A DNA stretch of 64,000 bases, taken from contig JARGSG010000090.1 in the NCBI GenBank assembly GCA_030374805.1, positions 1-64,000 on the forward strand, read 5' to 3'. The stretch is from Gracilaria gracilis. Lineage: Eukaryota > Rhodophyta > Florideophyceae > Gracilariales > Gracilariaceae. Both the position numbers and the translations under genes were made by a program. Each line of letters begins with the position of its first letter. Position 1 is the stretch's first letter. The notes beneath the pieces are model-generated. The model saw nothing but the letters and a program-made list of their open reading frames with translations, made no database searches and was not told the origin of the DNA. This document shows, in pieces, positions 23,165 through 34,073 of this stretch.

Positions 23165-23708
23165 ATTGATAATAACTTCTGAAACGTTCTTGACCTTGAC
23201 GTTTTTGAGCTGTTCAAGCTCCATGTGGGCGAGGTCTTACACGTAGAGATCCTCGGAGAGGGGATTGGAAGCGGCCGTTGCGCGTCTGCGAGCCCTGGTG
23301 AGCTTGACCTCAGGTTTTGTGGTGACATGGGACAAAAGGCCTTCCTTGACGGCGTTGACCTGGGCCTAGGTTGCTTGGACGAGCTTGTGGACGGGCCCAC
23401 CTGCCCAGGCGCTTGTCGCGTCCCACGAAGGATATGTAGACTATACCGCGCGACACGGGGTGCGGCAGGACGAGCGCGAAGGGCTTCGGCGGAAGCCACA
23501 GCGGCTGCGGTGCATTGATATCGATTGGAAGAAAGGCTGGGTCGGGAGGCGCGAGCGACCAGTTAGCATCTGCCATCTTGTACTCGCGGTTGAGGTGCAC
23601 AAAGCGCGCAAGCACGGGAGGAGGCTGCGGCGCGCGAGGAGGCGCAAGCAACGGCGCCACCACATAGTCGCCCACCTGCAGCGGCGCCGGAGCGCAGTCG
23701 TACGACAT
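23165..23708 (-). pseudogene. Unrecognised host gene fragment, degraded
   Basis: From an ATG at 23708 the minus strand reads a Pro-rich segment containing VGDYVVAPLLAPP and PLWLPPKPFALVLPHPVSRG, then IVYISFVGRDKRLGRW. Coding character then moves to another frame (GGPVHKLVQAT, AVKEGLLSHVTTKPEVKL, LKNVKVKNVSEVIINSY) with in-frame stops. It is GC-rich, like the HemW-like copy beside it and unlike the surrounding DNA. I do not recognise the family. It starts head-to-head with the HemW-like copy, about 400 bases apart, so the two may have been captured together from one host locus. Confidence 0.45.
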
Positions 23709-24108
23709 GAAGCAGGTATTACGGCCGCGCACGGTCGGATGGCTGCGTATCGGCGGGGGGCTGCGAACGGCAGCAGCGGCAAAAGTCGGGAGGCACCAAT
23801 GAGGCTGCGCGCGGCGCGCATCACAGCCGACTGCACACACGCGCCATTCCGACTGCCGGGACATACTGTACGCTGCCGCGCTTGCAGCGCTGCGCACGCG
23901 CTCCCGCGCTGCGCTGCTACGAGCGAGTGCGTGCACAGCCTCGCGAGCCATTCACAGATGGCGCTGTAAGCCGCTTTCAGCGCACCGATCAGTTGGCGCC
24001 GCCTCATCAGTCACGTGTGCTTGCTTTTATTCTGTGCAAGAGCGGCCGCCGCCGCGCGTGCTGCGCTCGCGCATCTTCGTGCTCAAGTCTTCAGAGCTGA
24101 GCTCCATC

Positions 24109-24765
24109 ATGGCGTCGGCGCGACTGGCTTTGCTGCCGCCTCTGCCACCTCTGTCCCCACTGCTGCTGCTACTGCCGCTGCCGCCGCTGCCGCCGACGTC
24201 GGTATAACTCCAGCGTTGGTTCTGTCTGCAGCGCTGCGCATGCTACGCGTTCCTCGTCATCGTCACTCCACAGCGTCCCGCCGCGCGACCTCCGCCGCTG
24301 CACGTCGAGTACGTTCAGCTGCTGCAGCGCGAGATTTCCGCAAATGCGCACGCTCTATCTCAGGGGTGGCACGCCCTCGCTGTTGCATCCACAGCTGCTG
24401 CAAAACCTCCTGCAAACCCTGCGCTAGCATGTGTTCTTCTCGTCGAGCCTCAAGTTCACCTGTGAGATGTACCCGGCCACATTTTCGTTTGACACCGCGC
24501 GTCACTTCGCCCAAGCCGGCGTCAATGGTGCCTCGGTCGGCGCCCAGACTTTCGACCCACACATGCTTAAGCTCACCCGTCGCGTGCATTCGCCATCCGA
24601 CATAGCCACTGCTGTCGATGTGCTTCGCCGCGCCTCCATCACCAACGTTTCTCTCGACCTCATTGCCTCCCTGCCGCACCAGACCGCCCACACATGGCGT
24701 TCTCCCCTCAAGAAAGCACTCGCGCTCCATCCTGACCATATTTCAGTCTATGAACTCACAGAGAG
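24109..24765 (+). pseudogene. HemW-like radical SAM protein, truncated pseudogene
   Basis: From the ATG at 24109 the frame starts with a Leu/Pro-rich leader resembling an organelle transit peptide, then WFCLQRCACYAF, which corresponds to the CxxxCxxC radical-SAM cluster motif of HemW with the last part scrambled. It continues with LYLRGGTPSLL (the GGTPS SAM-binding motif), GVNGASVGAQTF, TNVSLDLIASLPHQTAHTW and HPDHISVYEL, all in HemW order. In-frame stops lie at about 24207 (TAA) and 24428 (TAG). The copy ends abruptly after the YEL motif, where it meets the UBR7 fragment, so roughly the second half is missing. HemW is a haem chaperone related to oxygen-independent coproporphyrinogen oxidase. 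Confidence 0.8.
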
Positions 24766-25290
24766 TAATTCCACCTTCAACTCCGACATGTACGACAATA
24801 GAGAATCTCGATTTAGATTACCACCATTTGTATGAATAGCTTCTCGAAGAAAATCTGTGATCTTTCTATGGATGTTCATGATTTCGTGCACCCCAAAGGG
24901 TTCATTTCCCTGTCTTGCCCGCTTTGGTTGTTCCACGGATTTCTGTGGAGGAGCAGATTTCTTCTGAATACGAGGCTTTCGTGGAATACGCTCGCATTCA
25001 TCGAATGTTTTTGGAGGCGATGACTCCTCCGGGAACTGATGACTCCGCCGCGCTCACTTATTCAAGCTCGACATGTTCGTCATCGTCATCATCTTCCTGC
25101 TCACTAAAATTCTCACTTTCTTCATCTTCGGAGGAAGGTGGAACGAAGTCATTTCTGTCAACAATGTATGACACCCTACCAGATTGATAAAGTTTCACAC
25201 ATTCTTTACATCGACATAAATAGGAGCGGAAGCCAGGACGCCACATGTAGTCTAGGCTTCCTGCCTCCGTTGAAACGCTCGCATGTTTAT
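24748..25290 (-). pseudogene. UBR7-like protein, C-terminal fragment
   Basis: The minus strand reads MWRPGFRSYLCRCKECVKLY, then VSYIVDRNDFVPP. This is the conserved Cys-rich segment that follows the PHD finger in UBR7-type E3 ligases. An acidic tract follows, and after a frame change the C-terminus (HEIMNIHRKITDFLREAI, then RDSLLSYMSELKVELL) matches the UBR7 end, stopping at TAG 24748. The UBR box and PHD finger are absent: upstream DNA holds a different gene on the other strand. A TAA after VELE and the frame change near 25060 could be a small intron starting GTGAGC or decay. Its 3' end abuts the broken end of the HemW-like copy. Confidence 0.7.
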
Positions 25291-25310
25291 GAAGTTTGGG
25301 TATTCATATC

Positions 25311-26348
25311 ATGTGGCTGACTTCATTCTTGTCATGTCTCATATGCGCAGACGAAGAAATTGACGGTATTTCCTTAGGCAAATTGCTTCATATTGAACAG
25401 GATCTTCGTGAACAGAATGGTGCAGTTGAGAAACATGTGGTATCTCTTAAAGGGGGTATTGAGAAGCTCCGTCTAAGACAGGAGAGTCTAGAAGATCAAA
25501 AGAGAAAAATAGGCGAGGCTAGGAGCTGGGAGGCAAGGCAGAAAAAGTCTCATATCAAAGAACTATATCGAGCCAAGGCAGAGATGAAGGCAAAGAGGCA
25601 GCAGATTATGCTGCTTACCAAACAAGCTGAAAAACTCCGTTCCAGGATTCATGATATGCAAGACAAATACAAGTCTTGAAACAAAAAGCGACTGGAGCTT
25701 CAAGACAAGTACCTCCATCCCTCCCTTCGGGACCTGGTTCTCAGTGAAGCTGCTAAAGGAGGTCCAGTGTCCGAGCACCTAGCCAATAAGACTGTGGATG
25801 CTATAATTCCGGAGATTGAGAGTGGTTTACGTGGATTGCAGAACGTTGAGAATCAACTTTATCATGCTTCACCGATTGCTGGTGTTTTCACACTGTTTTG
25901 CATCTATGCACTTCTTGTTTCTCTTGTTTTCACATGCGTTCGGTACTTCATGATTGCTTATCGCATCATGACTTTGCGTCGAATACTGTTTATGGCAGAC
26001 ATGAGTATCTTGGTTATCTGGTTTCTTATTTGCATTTGCTATGGGGCAATCCTCATTGACCCGCTCGAGGCCATTGCACGAGAGCATGGTAGCGTCACCA
26101 TGTTGGTGCAGATTCTAATTATGGCCGGCCTAATCGGAAACGTGGGTCTAAGATGCCTTGCTCTTTGCTCCAACGTGAGTCGCAAAGAACTGACTTAATT
26201 GTTTCTCGTTGTGTTCGTTGCTCAACATTACTACCAAGCTGTCTGGGTGCCGATTGTATTGGATGAACGCGTGAAAGCCAGTCTATGGTCCTACCAGGGA
26301 TATGCAATCATAAATGCAGCACTTGCGGTTTATCGTGCCCGCTCGTGA
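25311..26348 (+). CDS. Coiled-coil membrane protein with four to five membrane segments, family unknown
   Basis: From ATG 25311 (MWLTSFLSCLICADEE, signal-peptide-like) the frame runs to TGA 26346-26348, with in-frame TGA at 25677-25679 and TAA at 26196-26198. Residues about 25-125 form a Lys/Glu-rich coiled coil. Then come membrane segments around VFTLFCIYALLVSLVFTCV, SILVIWFLICICYGAILI, MLVQILIMAGLIGNVGL and a last one spanning the TAA (LFLVVFVAQHYYQAVW). The alternative that the ATATGCGCAG at 25339-25348 is a splice acceptor would replace the leader. Frame and hydrophobic pattern continue cleanly across both stops, so a recently inactivated gene is more likely than separate small genes. I do not recognise the family. 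Confidence 0.5.
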
Positions 26349-28547
26349 TCTCGTGCTATGCAGACGGCCCAAGCAGAGTTCTGCGGTACGACGGCTGGTA
26401 AGTGCAAAATAGTTGGCTCAAGGACCGAGTTGAAAAGGGCGTCCAGTATCTGGAAGACTTGTTTACGCTGGGTATCCCGTCGGGCGATACAGAGGTGGAA
26501 TGTATTGCTGAGAACATAGACATAGACACAGATCTTCACGCAACAGACACGGGAGGAAAGAACTGATACAGATGAGATACAAGTCGCATTCACTGGATAG
26601 AGATCCGAGGACATGAGTTCGATTCCCTTGATATTGGAAATCAGCACAAGAAGGAATTGATACTTCAACACTCCATTTCAGTTTCGAAGGCAAGTAGTTA
26701 AAAATGTGTGTTTAAAGTTTATACGTGCAAATTCAATATCCGCAAGTGCGATTCAGCTGTGCGGATGCCTCATGCTTATGGCAAGCTTGGGATTTGCCCA
26801 GTGGTGTGTGAAGCGAAGTTTTGTGATAGTCTCGAGGAGGTAGCCAAAGATAAAGGATGACGAAAGCCGTGTTCATACTCGTTGGTAGTGAAATTGAAAA
26901 GGGAGTGCAAACGTAAGGCGCAGTCTTGCGATCGCGGCTACTGTGAATGAGGCTCCAGATACGTCCGAAATGGAGTTTCCCGCACCCTCTCATGTCAGTC
27001 TTACTTCCGAAGCAGCCGACCTCGCTCAGCAGATGAATGAAATTTATTCTAACCCAGGTAAACTATCATCATTCCGTGCATAGTATAACAGTGCTTAAAT
27101 GTGCGTTTGTCACTACGAGCGTGGTCATCAAATCCTGTCGTTCCTCTCATAAGCGTAAGATATTGGCAATGAAACACAGTACGTGTTTTGTGAACAAAAG
27201 GAAATGATGCCACCGAAGAATCCAGGCTTTCGTCACGATATCATCTAATCATATGATTGTCATTGAAATCTAATTAAGCAAGTTTATATATATGTATCCA
27301 ATAGAGAGTGTTATTTCTCTCCCAAGAGAAACTAGAGAAGCTCTTTAGGCTGAGGTTATGAAAAAGGCGTTGGCCGTTTCTGAGGCACACTTACCTAACG
27401 GATAGATCTCTCAAAACCTTCAGATTCAATCTGAAGTTCCTTCCGAGATTCGTCTAGGCGAAAATCCATTGTTCGAGAGTGCCCAGAAGATTCGAACTGG
27501 CTCAAAGTAAAGATACTTGGTTTGCACAATCGGTTTCATTTGCGAAGCAGTTTGTACGCCTGGCTGTCACAATTTGGTCAGTAGTGCATGGATGACGTGA
27601 AGTGTGGCGCACGTAGTACTCGTAAGCAGCGGTAGAGTGTTGTTGTCCCGAAGTGAGATAGTTTGACAGAAGCATTGATTCTGATTTGTGTCCTACACTT
27701 AACCCGAATGACTGCTGTTCTCCAATTGAAAACGATCTCTAGATGTCTGACGAAAAGAGCGTTGCCCTCTGCGGTGCATGTAGTTCCCAGCGAGTTGATT
27801 CGATGTGCGTCGCTACTGTGACGTGACGGATGTTAATTACGTGGTACTGAAGTGAAGAACTTCGTGTACGAACTGAAAGGAGCATTTGAATCACAAGTAG
27901 AAACCCCTTCTGTACAAATCTAAGTGTTGTTGGAACGTTCTATTGACCGAAGGCTATTACATATCTGGAGGCTTTTCAGCGAAGGGTGTTGAGCGCCTCA
28001 CGAGCGCGGTGATGGCCGTGCGACATGCGCAATATACGGCGCTAGCGCTACGCACAACGTAACGAGTACCAGTGCGCACGCGGTGGGCACTAGGTTCAGC
28101 AATCGCCTTAGCGGCAGAAAGGATACGAGCACCTGCACTAAGGTGACCCACAGCTTGAGTAGAAGCAGCGGTGCGGCGCACTAACCGAACGCAGGTGCGC
28201 CAGAGACGTGTTCCGCACCACAATAAAAGCCAACTTCATCTGGGCCAGATACCTATACCTAGCACGCTGGGCTTTATGTAACTCCCATGCAAACGCAAAT
28301 GAGTCAAAAGGGAGCCTAAGAGTAAAACGATGGCACATGGAGTGCAAACTGCCAGACATGAAGCACGTGACTCCAGTCTATATATTCTATTTCTGCACCT
28401 CCATATAAGAGTTACAGTGAGAAGTGTGTATACGTGTTCTGCTCGCACTCTTTCGACCCCTAAAACTGTAAAATACACTCTCTTCGCACTCCCTGCACAT
28501 GCAGGATCCCTAATAGGGACGCTACGGCACGCGACCTAATCTGGCAT
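26349..28547. other. Mostly non-coding interval with one possible small exon
   Basis: I see no supported gene. A short open stretch at 26970-27057 (MEFPAPSHVSLTSEAADLAQ, ending NPG) runs into CCCAG/GTAAAC, a good splice donor, and might be a 5' exon, but no following exon could be identified. The 27.95-28.55 kb part has only Arg/Ala-rich ORFs without motifs. Confidence 0.25.
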
Positions 28548-29132
28548 GGAGAAGTTGACGTTGGAATTGGGCTATTATTACTCTTTGAAGGGTATTTGCG
28601 CCTAGGGGATCTATTGCAGCTGAAGGTAGCAGATGTGGTTTTCTTGGAATTTTTGGAAAGACGTCCCCATTACGCGACAATGAATATAACCATTGGTAAA
28701 CGGGGGCGCATTGAGGCCGTCACAATTCGATCATATCTTATTGCTGTGCTCCGGCACAGATTAGTGGAGCGACGAAAGATTTTGGATCGCACTGAGCTAT
28801 TCCCATATGCGCCAGCGCGTTTTCGAGCTATCATTCGCCATTCTGCAAGCCGATTGTCGTTGCCCTTCGCCATCACTCCGCACATGCTGCGGTTTGGAGG
28901 GGCGACGACCGATAAGTTATTTGGACGGCTGTCGGATGAAGAGATTAAGTATAGAGGACGGTGGACCAGTGACAGGAATTTTAAACTCTACATCCAGCCC
29001 CACAAGCTTCATCAAAGCTTCAATGAGCTCTTTTCACAACAACGAAATCGGTTTGAGGCGGTAGTCACCAATGCTCTAGCACTTTTCAACGTACCGTTGC
29101 CAAGTTGGGCTGGGGGTTTGGAGGATCTTTAA
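28548..29132 (+). CDS. Tyrosine recombinase, catalytic C-terminal domain (5' end missing)
   Basis: The frame is open from well before 28548 to TAA 29132. It contains LLFEGYLRLGDLLQLKVADV (catalytic Arg I in the RLGDLL motif), a Lys/Arg beta-hairpin (TIGKRGRIEAVTIR), HMLRFGGATTDKL (the HxxR box), YRGRW (the His/Trp position) and FKLYIQ with the nucleophilic Tyr. This is the full set of the tyrosine-recombinase catalytic domain, close in style to Crypton and DIRS enzymes. The N-terminal DNA-binding domain is not visible upstream, so the gene is truncated or its first exon is elsewhere. No partner genes or ends were seen. It could be a Crypton remnant, part of a YR retroelement with the 14.7-kb ORFs, or a captured host gene. 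Confidence 0.75.
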   Translation, partial: GEVDVGIGLLLLFEGYLRLGDLLQLKVADVVFLEFLERRPHYATMNITIGKRGRIEAVTIRSYLIAVLRHRLVERRKILDRTELFPYAPARFRAIIRHSASRLSLPFAITPHMLRFGGATTDKLFGRLSDEEIKYRGRWTSDRNFKLYIQPHKLHQSFNELFSQQRNRFEAVVTNALALFNVPLPSWAGGLEDL

Positions 29133-29429
29133 GGACAGTCGTGAGTCTGCAATGGAATCAGAAGTAGAAGTAGTAATGGAAATGGATTCCTGGAATCGTA
29201 ATGCTATCTGGGCCTAAGTCGTTAATGGTCTCGGATGAGGTTTTGGACAGGCCTCTCCGCCTGTAGAAGTCTTGCCGCGGATGGGCCTGAGATGAGTGAG
29301 ATAAGGTGGGGTTCGAAAGGGGTTTGTTTGGTTTTTGATCTGGTTCTATGATGGATGGAGACGCTTGCTGATGCTTCGCGTGGTTTTTTACTAATTGTAG
29401 CTTGCACTAAAGTCATTGTTGTTGTCCTA
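29133..29429. other. No gene seen
   Basis: Short interval after the recombinase with only chance ORFs and no repeat that I can identify. Confidence 0.4.
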
Positions 29430-31900
29430 TTCTTTTCTTTCCTTCTTCCCTTTTTCCAACAGCGATGCGACCGTAAAAGCGAAGCGACTGCGTAGCCTTA
29501 ACCCATTGTACGAACGAAGTGAGCTGGCTGAGGTCTTCAAGTAGGAAATGAATAATACCGTAGCGATTCGAAAAAACCCATTGGGGTCCAAGAACGCTTG
29601 TGAATCATCCCTTGAGGGGTAAATGATGGCAAGATGAAAAACATTTTGGTTCTGTAGAGGAATCAAAAACTGTTCTTCCCAGAATTGTTCACTGCGGAAA
29701 TATGTCATCAAAGCCCATGTGGGGTTCGCTGAAAAACTAAAATCCCACGACGTCTATGTGGGTCGACCAATATCTTGGTAACAGGTTTCCCAAGGAGGGA
29801 TAACCCAAAATATCCAATAAGTGGTCAGCCACGGAGCGGGAACTAATTTGGAAACCTGGGAGGTATCCAAAGCGCTCCCAATGCGTGAGGATAAATCCTC
29901 ATAGTTTCGAGGAAGTACGTGCCCTGCATTGACTTCCTCGCCTTTTCCCGCAAGGGTGAATTCGACAACTTTACTTCATAGAAGAAAGGTTTTTCTGTTC
30001 ATCAACGTGAACACGACCCAAATGGGAACACAGCTTCCAGTATAAAATGACCCACCCGATGGGAGCCTTCTCAGTAAATGTGGCGAGGAAGCCAACCTCT
30101 AACGGATACTGTATCAGTGTCAAAACCCAAAACGGGACGACTACGATGGCGTCGGGAATCAGTAGACAAACACAAAGTTGGGAAAAAGTTTTCCAGAAAG
30201 AAACGATAGCAACTCGTTGCCAAGCCGCATTCGTACCCAATCTGGAAAAAAGATACAAGAAGGAAACCTCTCGTGTCAGGGTTACATCCTCCCAATTGAA
30301 TGGGGCGAGCAGCACGGGCGTCCCGACAGGGAGATGTTCGAAACCCAAAAAAAAGGTTTCGGGAGAACAGGAAAGGGGATAGAGCACAGTTAGAGAAATC
30401 AGTAGCTCCCGTGAGGAAAACGAGTTAGAACAAATGAGACAACAAGAACAAAAGATCTTGGATCCCAATGGGGTAGAGTCCAAGTAGTGAATATGTCCAC
30501 TTCAGAGGAAAAGGTGTTAAAACGCTAGGTCTCGGCATCCGCGTCCGGACTCAAAGCGTCCGACTTGGGAAGGTTAGTACCTCTACGGCTAACCTCCCTC
30601 CTGGTCCGGTGTTGGTTTGGAGCGTTCATTTCTCCCCGTGTACCGCGTCTCTTTGTAAAGAAGCGGCCGGTACTTCTGTTTCCCGACAGGGATGAACGTT
30701 CAAATTTGGTCTATCTAGAGAGGGGTCTCACTCGGGCCGTGAATCGACTGCAGCACCCGAAGGGATAAACGACGTTTGCCAAATCAGCATAACCAAGAAA
30801 TTTTGAAACGAGTAAATTGTCCACTGTTGGGACAAGTTGAAAACAACAATTTGCCACCGTGTGCACACTGGTGGCAATTGCGCCTTCTAGAACTCCAGAA
30901 ATGGTCATCTTTGAAGCGACCCAATGGACTAAAGTGTCCATCAAGGCTTACACATCCGCATGAAACCTTTGGGGAATTCGACGTTCGACCTCATAGGCGA
31001 CCATCGACTCCAGTACTGGCTTCAGGGCTACGAATAACCCACCAGGGAGGAGCGGGGGCTCCCCTCCAGTAGACACAGGCGGGGCGCCGCCCAAGTGGTT
31101 GAGCGGTGCTTTCCTTTGGGGCTGCGGAGGGGTTTCTATGGAGGCCTGCTGACGCATGACCTCGAGACGATTCCGGAATTCGGTGGGTGTAGACTGACGG
31201 AAAAGTTTCTCCGGCTTGTCCACGGGGGATAGGATCTCCCTATGGGTACTCAGAGTACTGTGTGGCCCGTGAGTGGGTATCCGGCGTGACTTCGACCGCG
31301 CCGTAATCCCGAGGGGTCACAGCCTTGTCGACATGCTCACGAGAGAATCCTGGAGGGGTGGTCATGATGGTAAGGCGAAAAGCTTTTTGTCCGGCTTGCG
31401 GCCAAGAAATCCCAATGGGCGAGTTCGAAACAACCAGTGAATAGAAAAGGCGGTAGCTGTTACCGTGCAGCGTTCCCAGGCAGATTTGTAAGTCCCGAGA
31501 GGGTTCGAGGCGGTTCTGAAAAGCGAAACCAATCCCAAAGAGGGGTCGTAACGGAAATAACCAAAAAATGACCCACTGGGGCTATTCTAGGTCGGGAGCC
31601 CAATGAAGTACACTCACGCGAGTGAGTATCAACAATGCCCAAGAAATAGGGATACTATGCGCAGCACCCAAGCGAGGAAAAAGCAGAGTGCTGCGACGAT
31701 AACAACGGGGCATGAGACAGGCATGCAGCACCGGTAGCAGCGGCAGAACGACCCTATGAGAAACTAGATGATAAAGAATCGGCTAGGGGGTGCTTGAGGT
31801 TTACCACGGTCAGCTCTGCCCAGCGGGAGGTGCTTAAGTGCATCTCCGTGGACAGCAGCCACGTGTCGAAAATTAATAAACAATCTACCTACAAAGGGGG
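29430..31900 (-). mobile_element. Degraded Gypsy-type LTR element relic on the minus strand (fossil)
   Basis: At 31585-31602 the minus strand has a TGGGCTCCCGACCTAGAA primer-binding site like those of elements 1 and 2. Directly upstream in its own orientation a possible LTR remnant ends ...GTACTTCA (31604 onward). Downstream, around 30.95-31.24 kb, a gag-like start has PVDKPEKLFRQ, resembling PEELLRQ and PEELFRH of the other elements. The rest to about 29.4 kb is open in places without clear domains. No RT or integrase was seen and the far LTR was not found. It is heavily broken and older than elements 1 and 2. Confidence 0.45.
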
Positions 31901-32149
31901 TCGCTGAGGACTGGCACAACACAGTGCATGAGGCCTACAAGTGGACACCCTGAAAGGCACCTTGTGCACACTAAACTACTACTATGCTACTATGCATACC
32001 CAATATAGTCTGATTCTATTGCACCACAGTAACATTGATATTGGCCCGGAGAGTTGAAAGATTTCTTGGCTACTTCACCCTACTTTCTCCCAAGACCGTA
32101 AAGCACCGCAACAGCATATAGCTCCTGGGAGATATAAAAGTTCGCTCAC
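31901..32149. other. No gene seen
   Basis: AT-rich interval between two retroelement relics. It may include further LTR sequence but I cannot delimit it. Confidence 0.3.
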
Positions 32150-33712
32150 CTTGCTTCATGCGACAAGAAGGTCACAATGCGGTGCATTGCATCCTGTGCT
32201 GTCTTGGGAACGCGATCACGAAGAGATTGCTGAATGCGACCTACGTTGCACGCGATAACGAGCTGATCTCGGAGTCGATTGTCGTGCTGGTAGTTGACGG
32301 ACAATTGCTTCTGAAGGGTAGAAAGTTTGAATGAGAAAGGTCAGAACATCTCCCCTTCAATCTTCTCGGGCTCTTCCTTCATAGCGTCAGAGAGCTTCAT
32401 TGTCTGCCACTCTATCAAAACATGGTTACGTTGCTCCTCACCCGTTTACAAGTCGAATAGTTTCTGACGAACAACATCGAAGATATCACCGGGGCGATAC
32501 ATACGCGTGTAGTATGGTAGAGCCTCTTCCTTAAGCATAACAGGTAGTGCTTTAGCCTTTTCCTGCTGCCCTAAACGACAAACACGGGACAAAGTCTCGT
32601 ACATTAGAGATTTGGATCAAATATCTTCGTCGCAGCAATCACTGAACTTTTCACGACCCTGATAGGCATGCATCAGGCCATTGATGGCAAGGTAATAATT
32701 GTTGCAGCTTGGGTCTTGGGCCTTGGACGAATTCGGAGGGACAGAGTCATTATTGAGAGCTGTGATCGGCTGCACTGTCTTTTGCGCCACCCCAACAGCA
32801 ATATGCCTTGCATTGGATCTGCTTTGGTCCTTAGCTAGTTGGTGATCTGCAACTTGATTGGCAGTATCCGAACCGTCGTGCTCACGGTTGCTATGCTGTG
32901 CTTGGTGGCTGTCGTGAGTTTCATTAACTGGAACAGTGCTGTTCTCTGTAAGTGCTTCCGCTCTTGGCGTTTCCTGCTCGAGACCTTCGGTCCTGGAGCG
33001 CAACAGCTGGCTCTCTGACCCAGGGTTTCATGTAGCTGGGAAAAAGTTTTCCTGCAATCGGCACTCAACCAACGCTAGTGCTTGGGGAAAGAATCGCTTA
33101 CGTTTTACATGCACACCATGTGAGAATAAAAAAGCAACCCATCGCTGTGCCATCGGCTTTGGCATGGCTTCGAAAGTTTGTCTGCGGAACGTCGCCTTGC
33201 AAGGCGAACAGCGAATAGAGCCGAAACATGGCCGAAATGTGACCGAAATTTGGCCATCTAGATCGAAAAGTTGCGAAAACGTGTGACTGGGTAAACTAAA
33301 TACTTTTGCTCATTGACAAGTGTACACTTTGTCCATATTTTGGCCACTTTCGGCCGTATTTCGGCCATACAAAGAACATTGAAAGTTGTTTATGTTAGCG
33401 CCTTACACGTTCTCACAAGTTTTCGAGCTAAATGGCACATTTCGGCCACATTTCGCCCATATTTCGGCCAGATTTGCTGTTGGTAGGGTTGTATTCTATC
33501 CAGAAAGATTCTTCAGTGAAACCTGTAGACTTCAAAGCATAAAGCATGCTGCTGCAGTAGGCAAAAACTTTGTCTTGATATGCTGCCTTCTCAGGATCTG
33601 TAGCGTTTATGAAAATTGGATCAGAATCGTCAGCTTCATATGCAAAAGTATCGGGCGAGTTTTGTGTCTCAGCAAGCCTTGGAGGAACATTGGTCTGCGC
33701 AGCCTCTTCCAT
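32150..33712 (-). mobile_element. Gag-like retroelement relic (fossil) split by an inverted-repeat insertion
   Basis: Minus-strand open stretches at 33428-33712 (start, with FINATDPEKAAYQDKVFAY) and 32617-33003 (Gln/Asn/Ser-rich) are followed to about 32.15 kb by a helical segment with LPYYTRMYRPGDIFDVVRQK and RLRDQLVIACNVGRIQQSL. That helical pattern resembles the Gag core of LTR elements of algae and fungi. The 33207-33481 inverted-repeat element sits between the first two parts. No pol is visible. The relic is broken in several places. Confidence 0.45.
33207..33481. mobile_element. Short inverted-repeat (MITE-like or foldback) insertion
   Basis: The left arm (33207-33256) and right arm (33436-33481) match in inverted orientation from AACAGC through repeated GGCCGAAAT units, at roughly 40 of 46 positions. 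Further copies of TTTCGGCCA lie inside around 33340-33372. The 275-bp length and absence of coding fit a non-autonomous DNA element. No clear target duplication was found. The ORF that includes the right arm codes normally up to the arm and then reads repeat sequence, consistent with an insertion. Confidence 0.6.
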
Positions 33713-33751
33713 CGCTGGCGAGTTCGGGGAACTGTGTAAAGGTTCTCGGCC

Positions 33752-33755
33752 GGAC
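33752..33755. repeat. Target-site duplication GGAC (left)
   Basis: GGAC directly precedes the left terminal repeat, and the same four bases follow the right terminal repeat at 52267-52270. Other choices of terminus give no matching duplication. Confidence 0.6.
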
Positions 33756-33780
33756 GTCGGTGTTCTGGGAATGCTAGTTT
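33756..33780 (+). repeat. Left terminal inverted repeat of the 18.5-kb transposon
   Basis: GTCGGTGTT, a three-base variable part, then GGAATGCTAGTTT. It pairs with 52242-52266 at 23 of 25 positions. Confidence 0.8.
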
Positions 33781-33937
33781 AGTATGCTGGATGGCTAGTT
33801 ATGAAAATAAAAGTCGGAAAAAACTAGCAATTTCGCAGATTGCGCTAGTTGGCAAGGCAAAGAAAAAGATTTTTTTTGGAAATCGCATTTCCACGTGCCG
33901 CAGTTGAAATTTATTTGTTGAAGTTGTATGCTAGTTT
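33772..33937. repeat. Left subterminal cluster of GCTAGTT motifs
   Basis: Five copies in both orientations: TGCTAGTTT (33772), GGCTAGTTA (33793), AACTAGCAA (33822), GCTAGTT (33844) and TGCTAGTTT (33929). Clustered short motifs at both ends are the usual binding sites of transposases or accessory proteins in CACTA-like elements. Confidence 0.7.
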
Positions 33938-34073
33938 GCAGTTCGTGCGCCACTGCCCGTTACCTCACATTCGTCGCAGTCGTCAAAATCACTCAAAAAA
34001 TTTACTCTCGGGTCACCAGCGCTGGTTTACTCCAACTCGGCATTCGGATCCTGAGTCTCAGTTTCCCTAAACT

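Noticed and set aside
26175-26238. GTGAGT...CCAAG intron in the membrane-protein gene
   Set aside because: Using it would change the frame; leaving it in keeps the frame and completes a membrane segment, with a single TAA.
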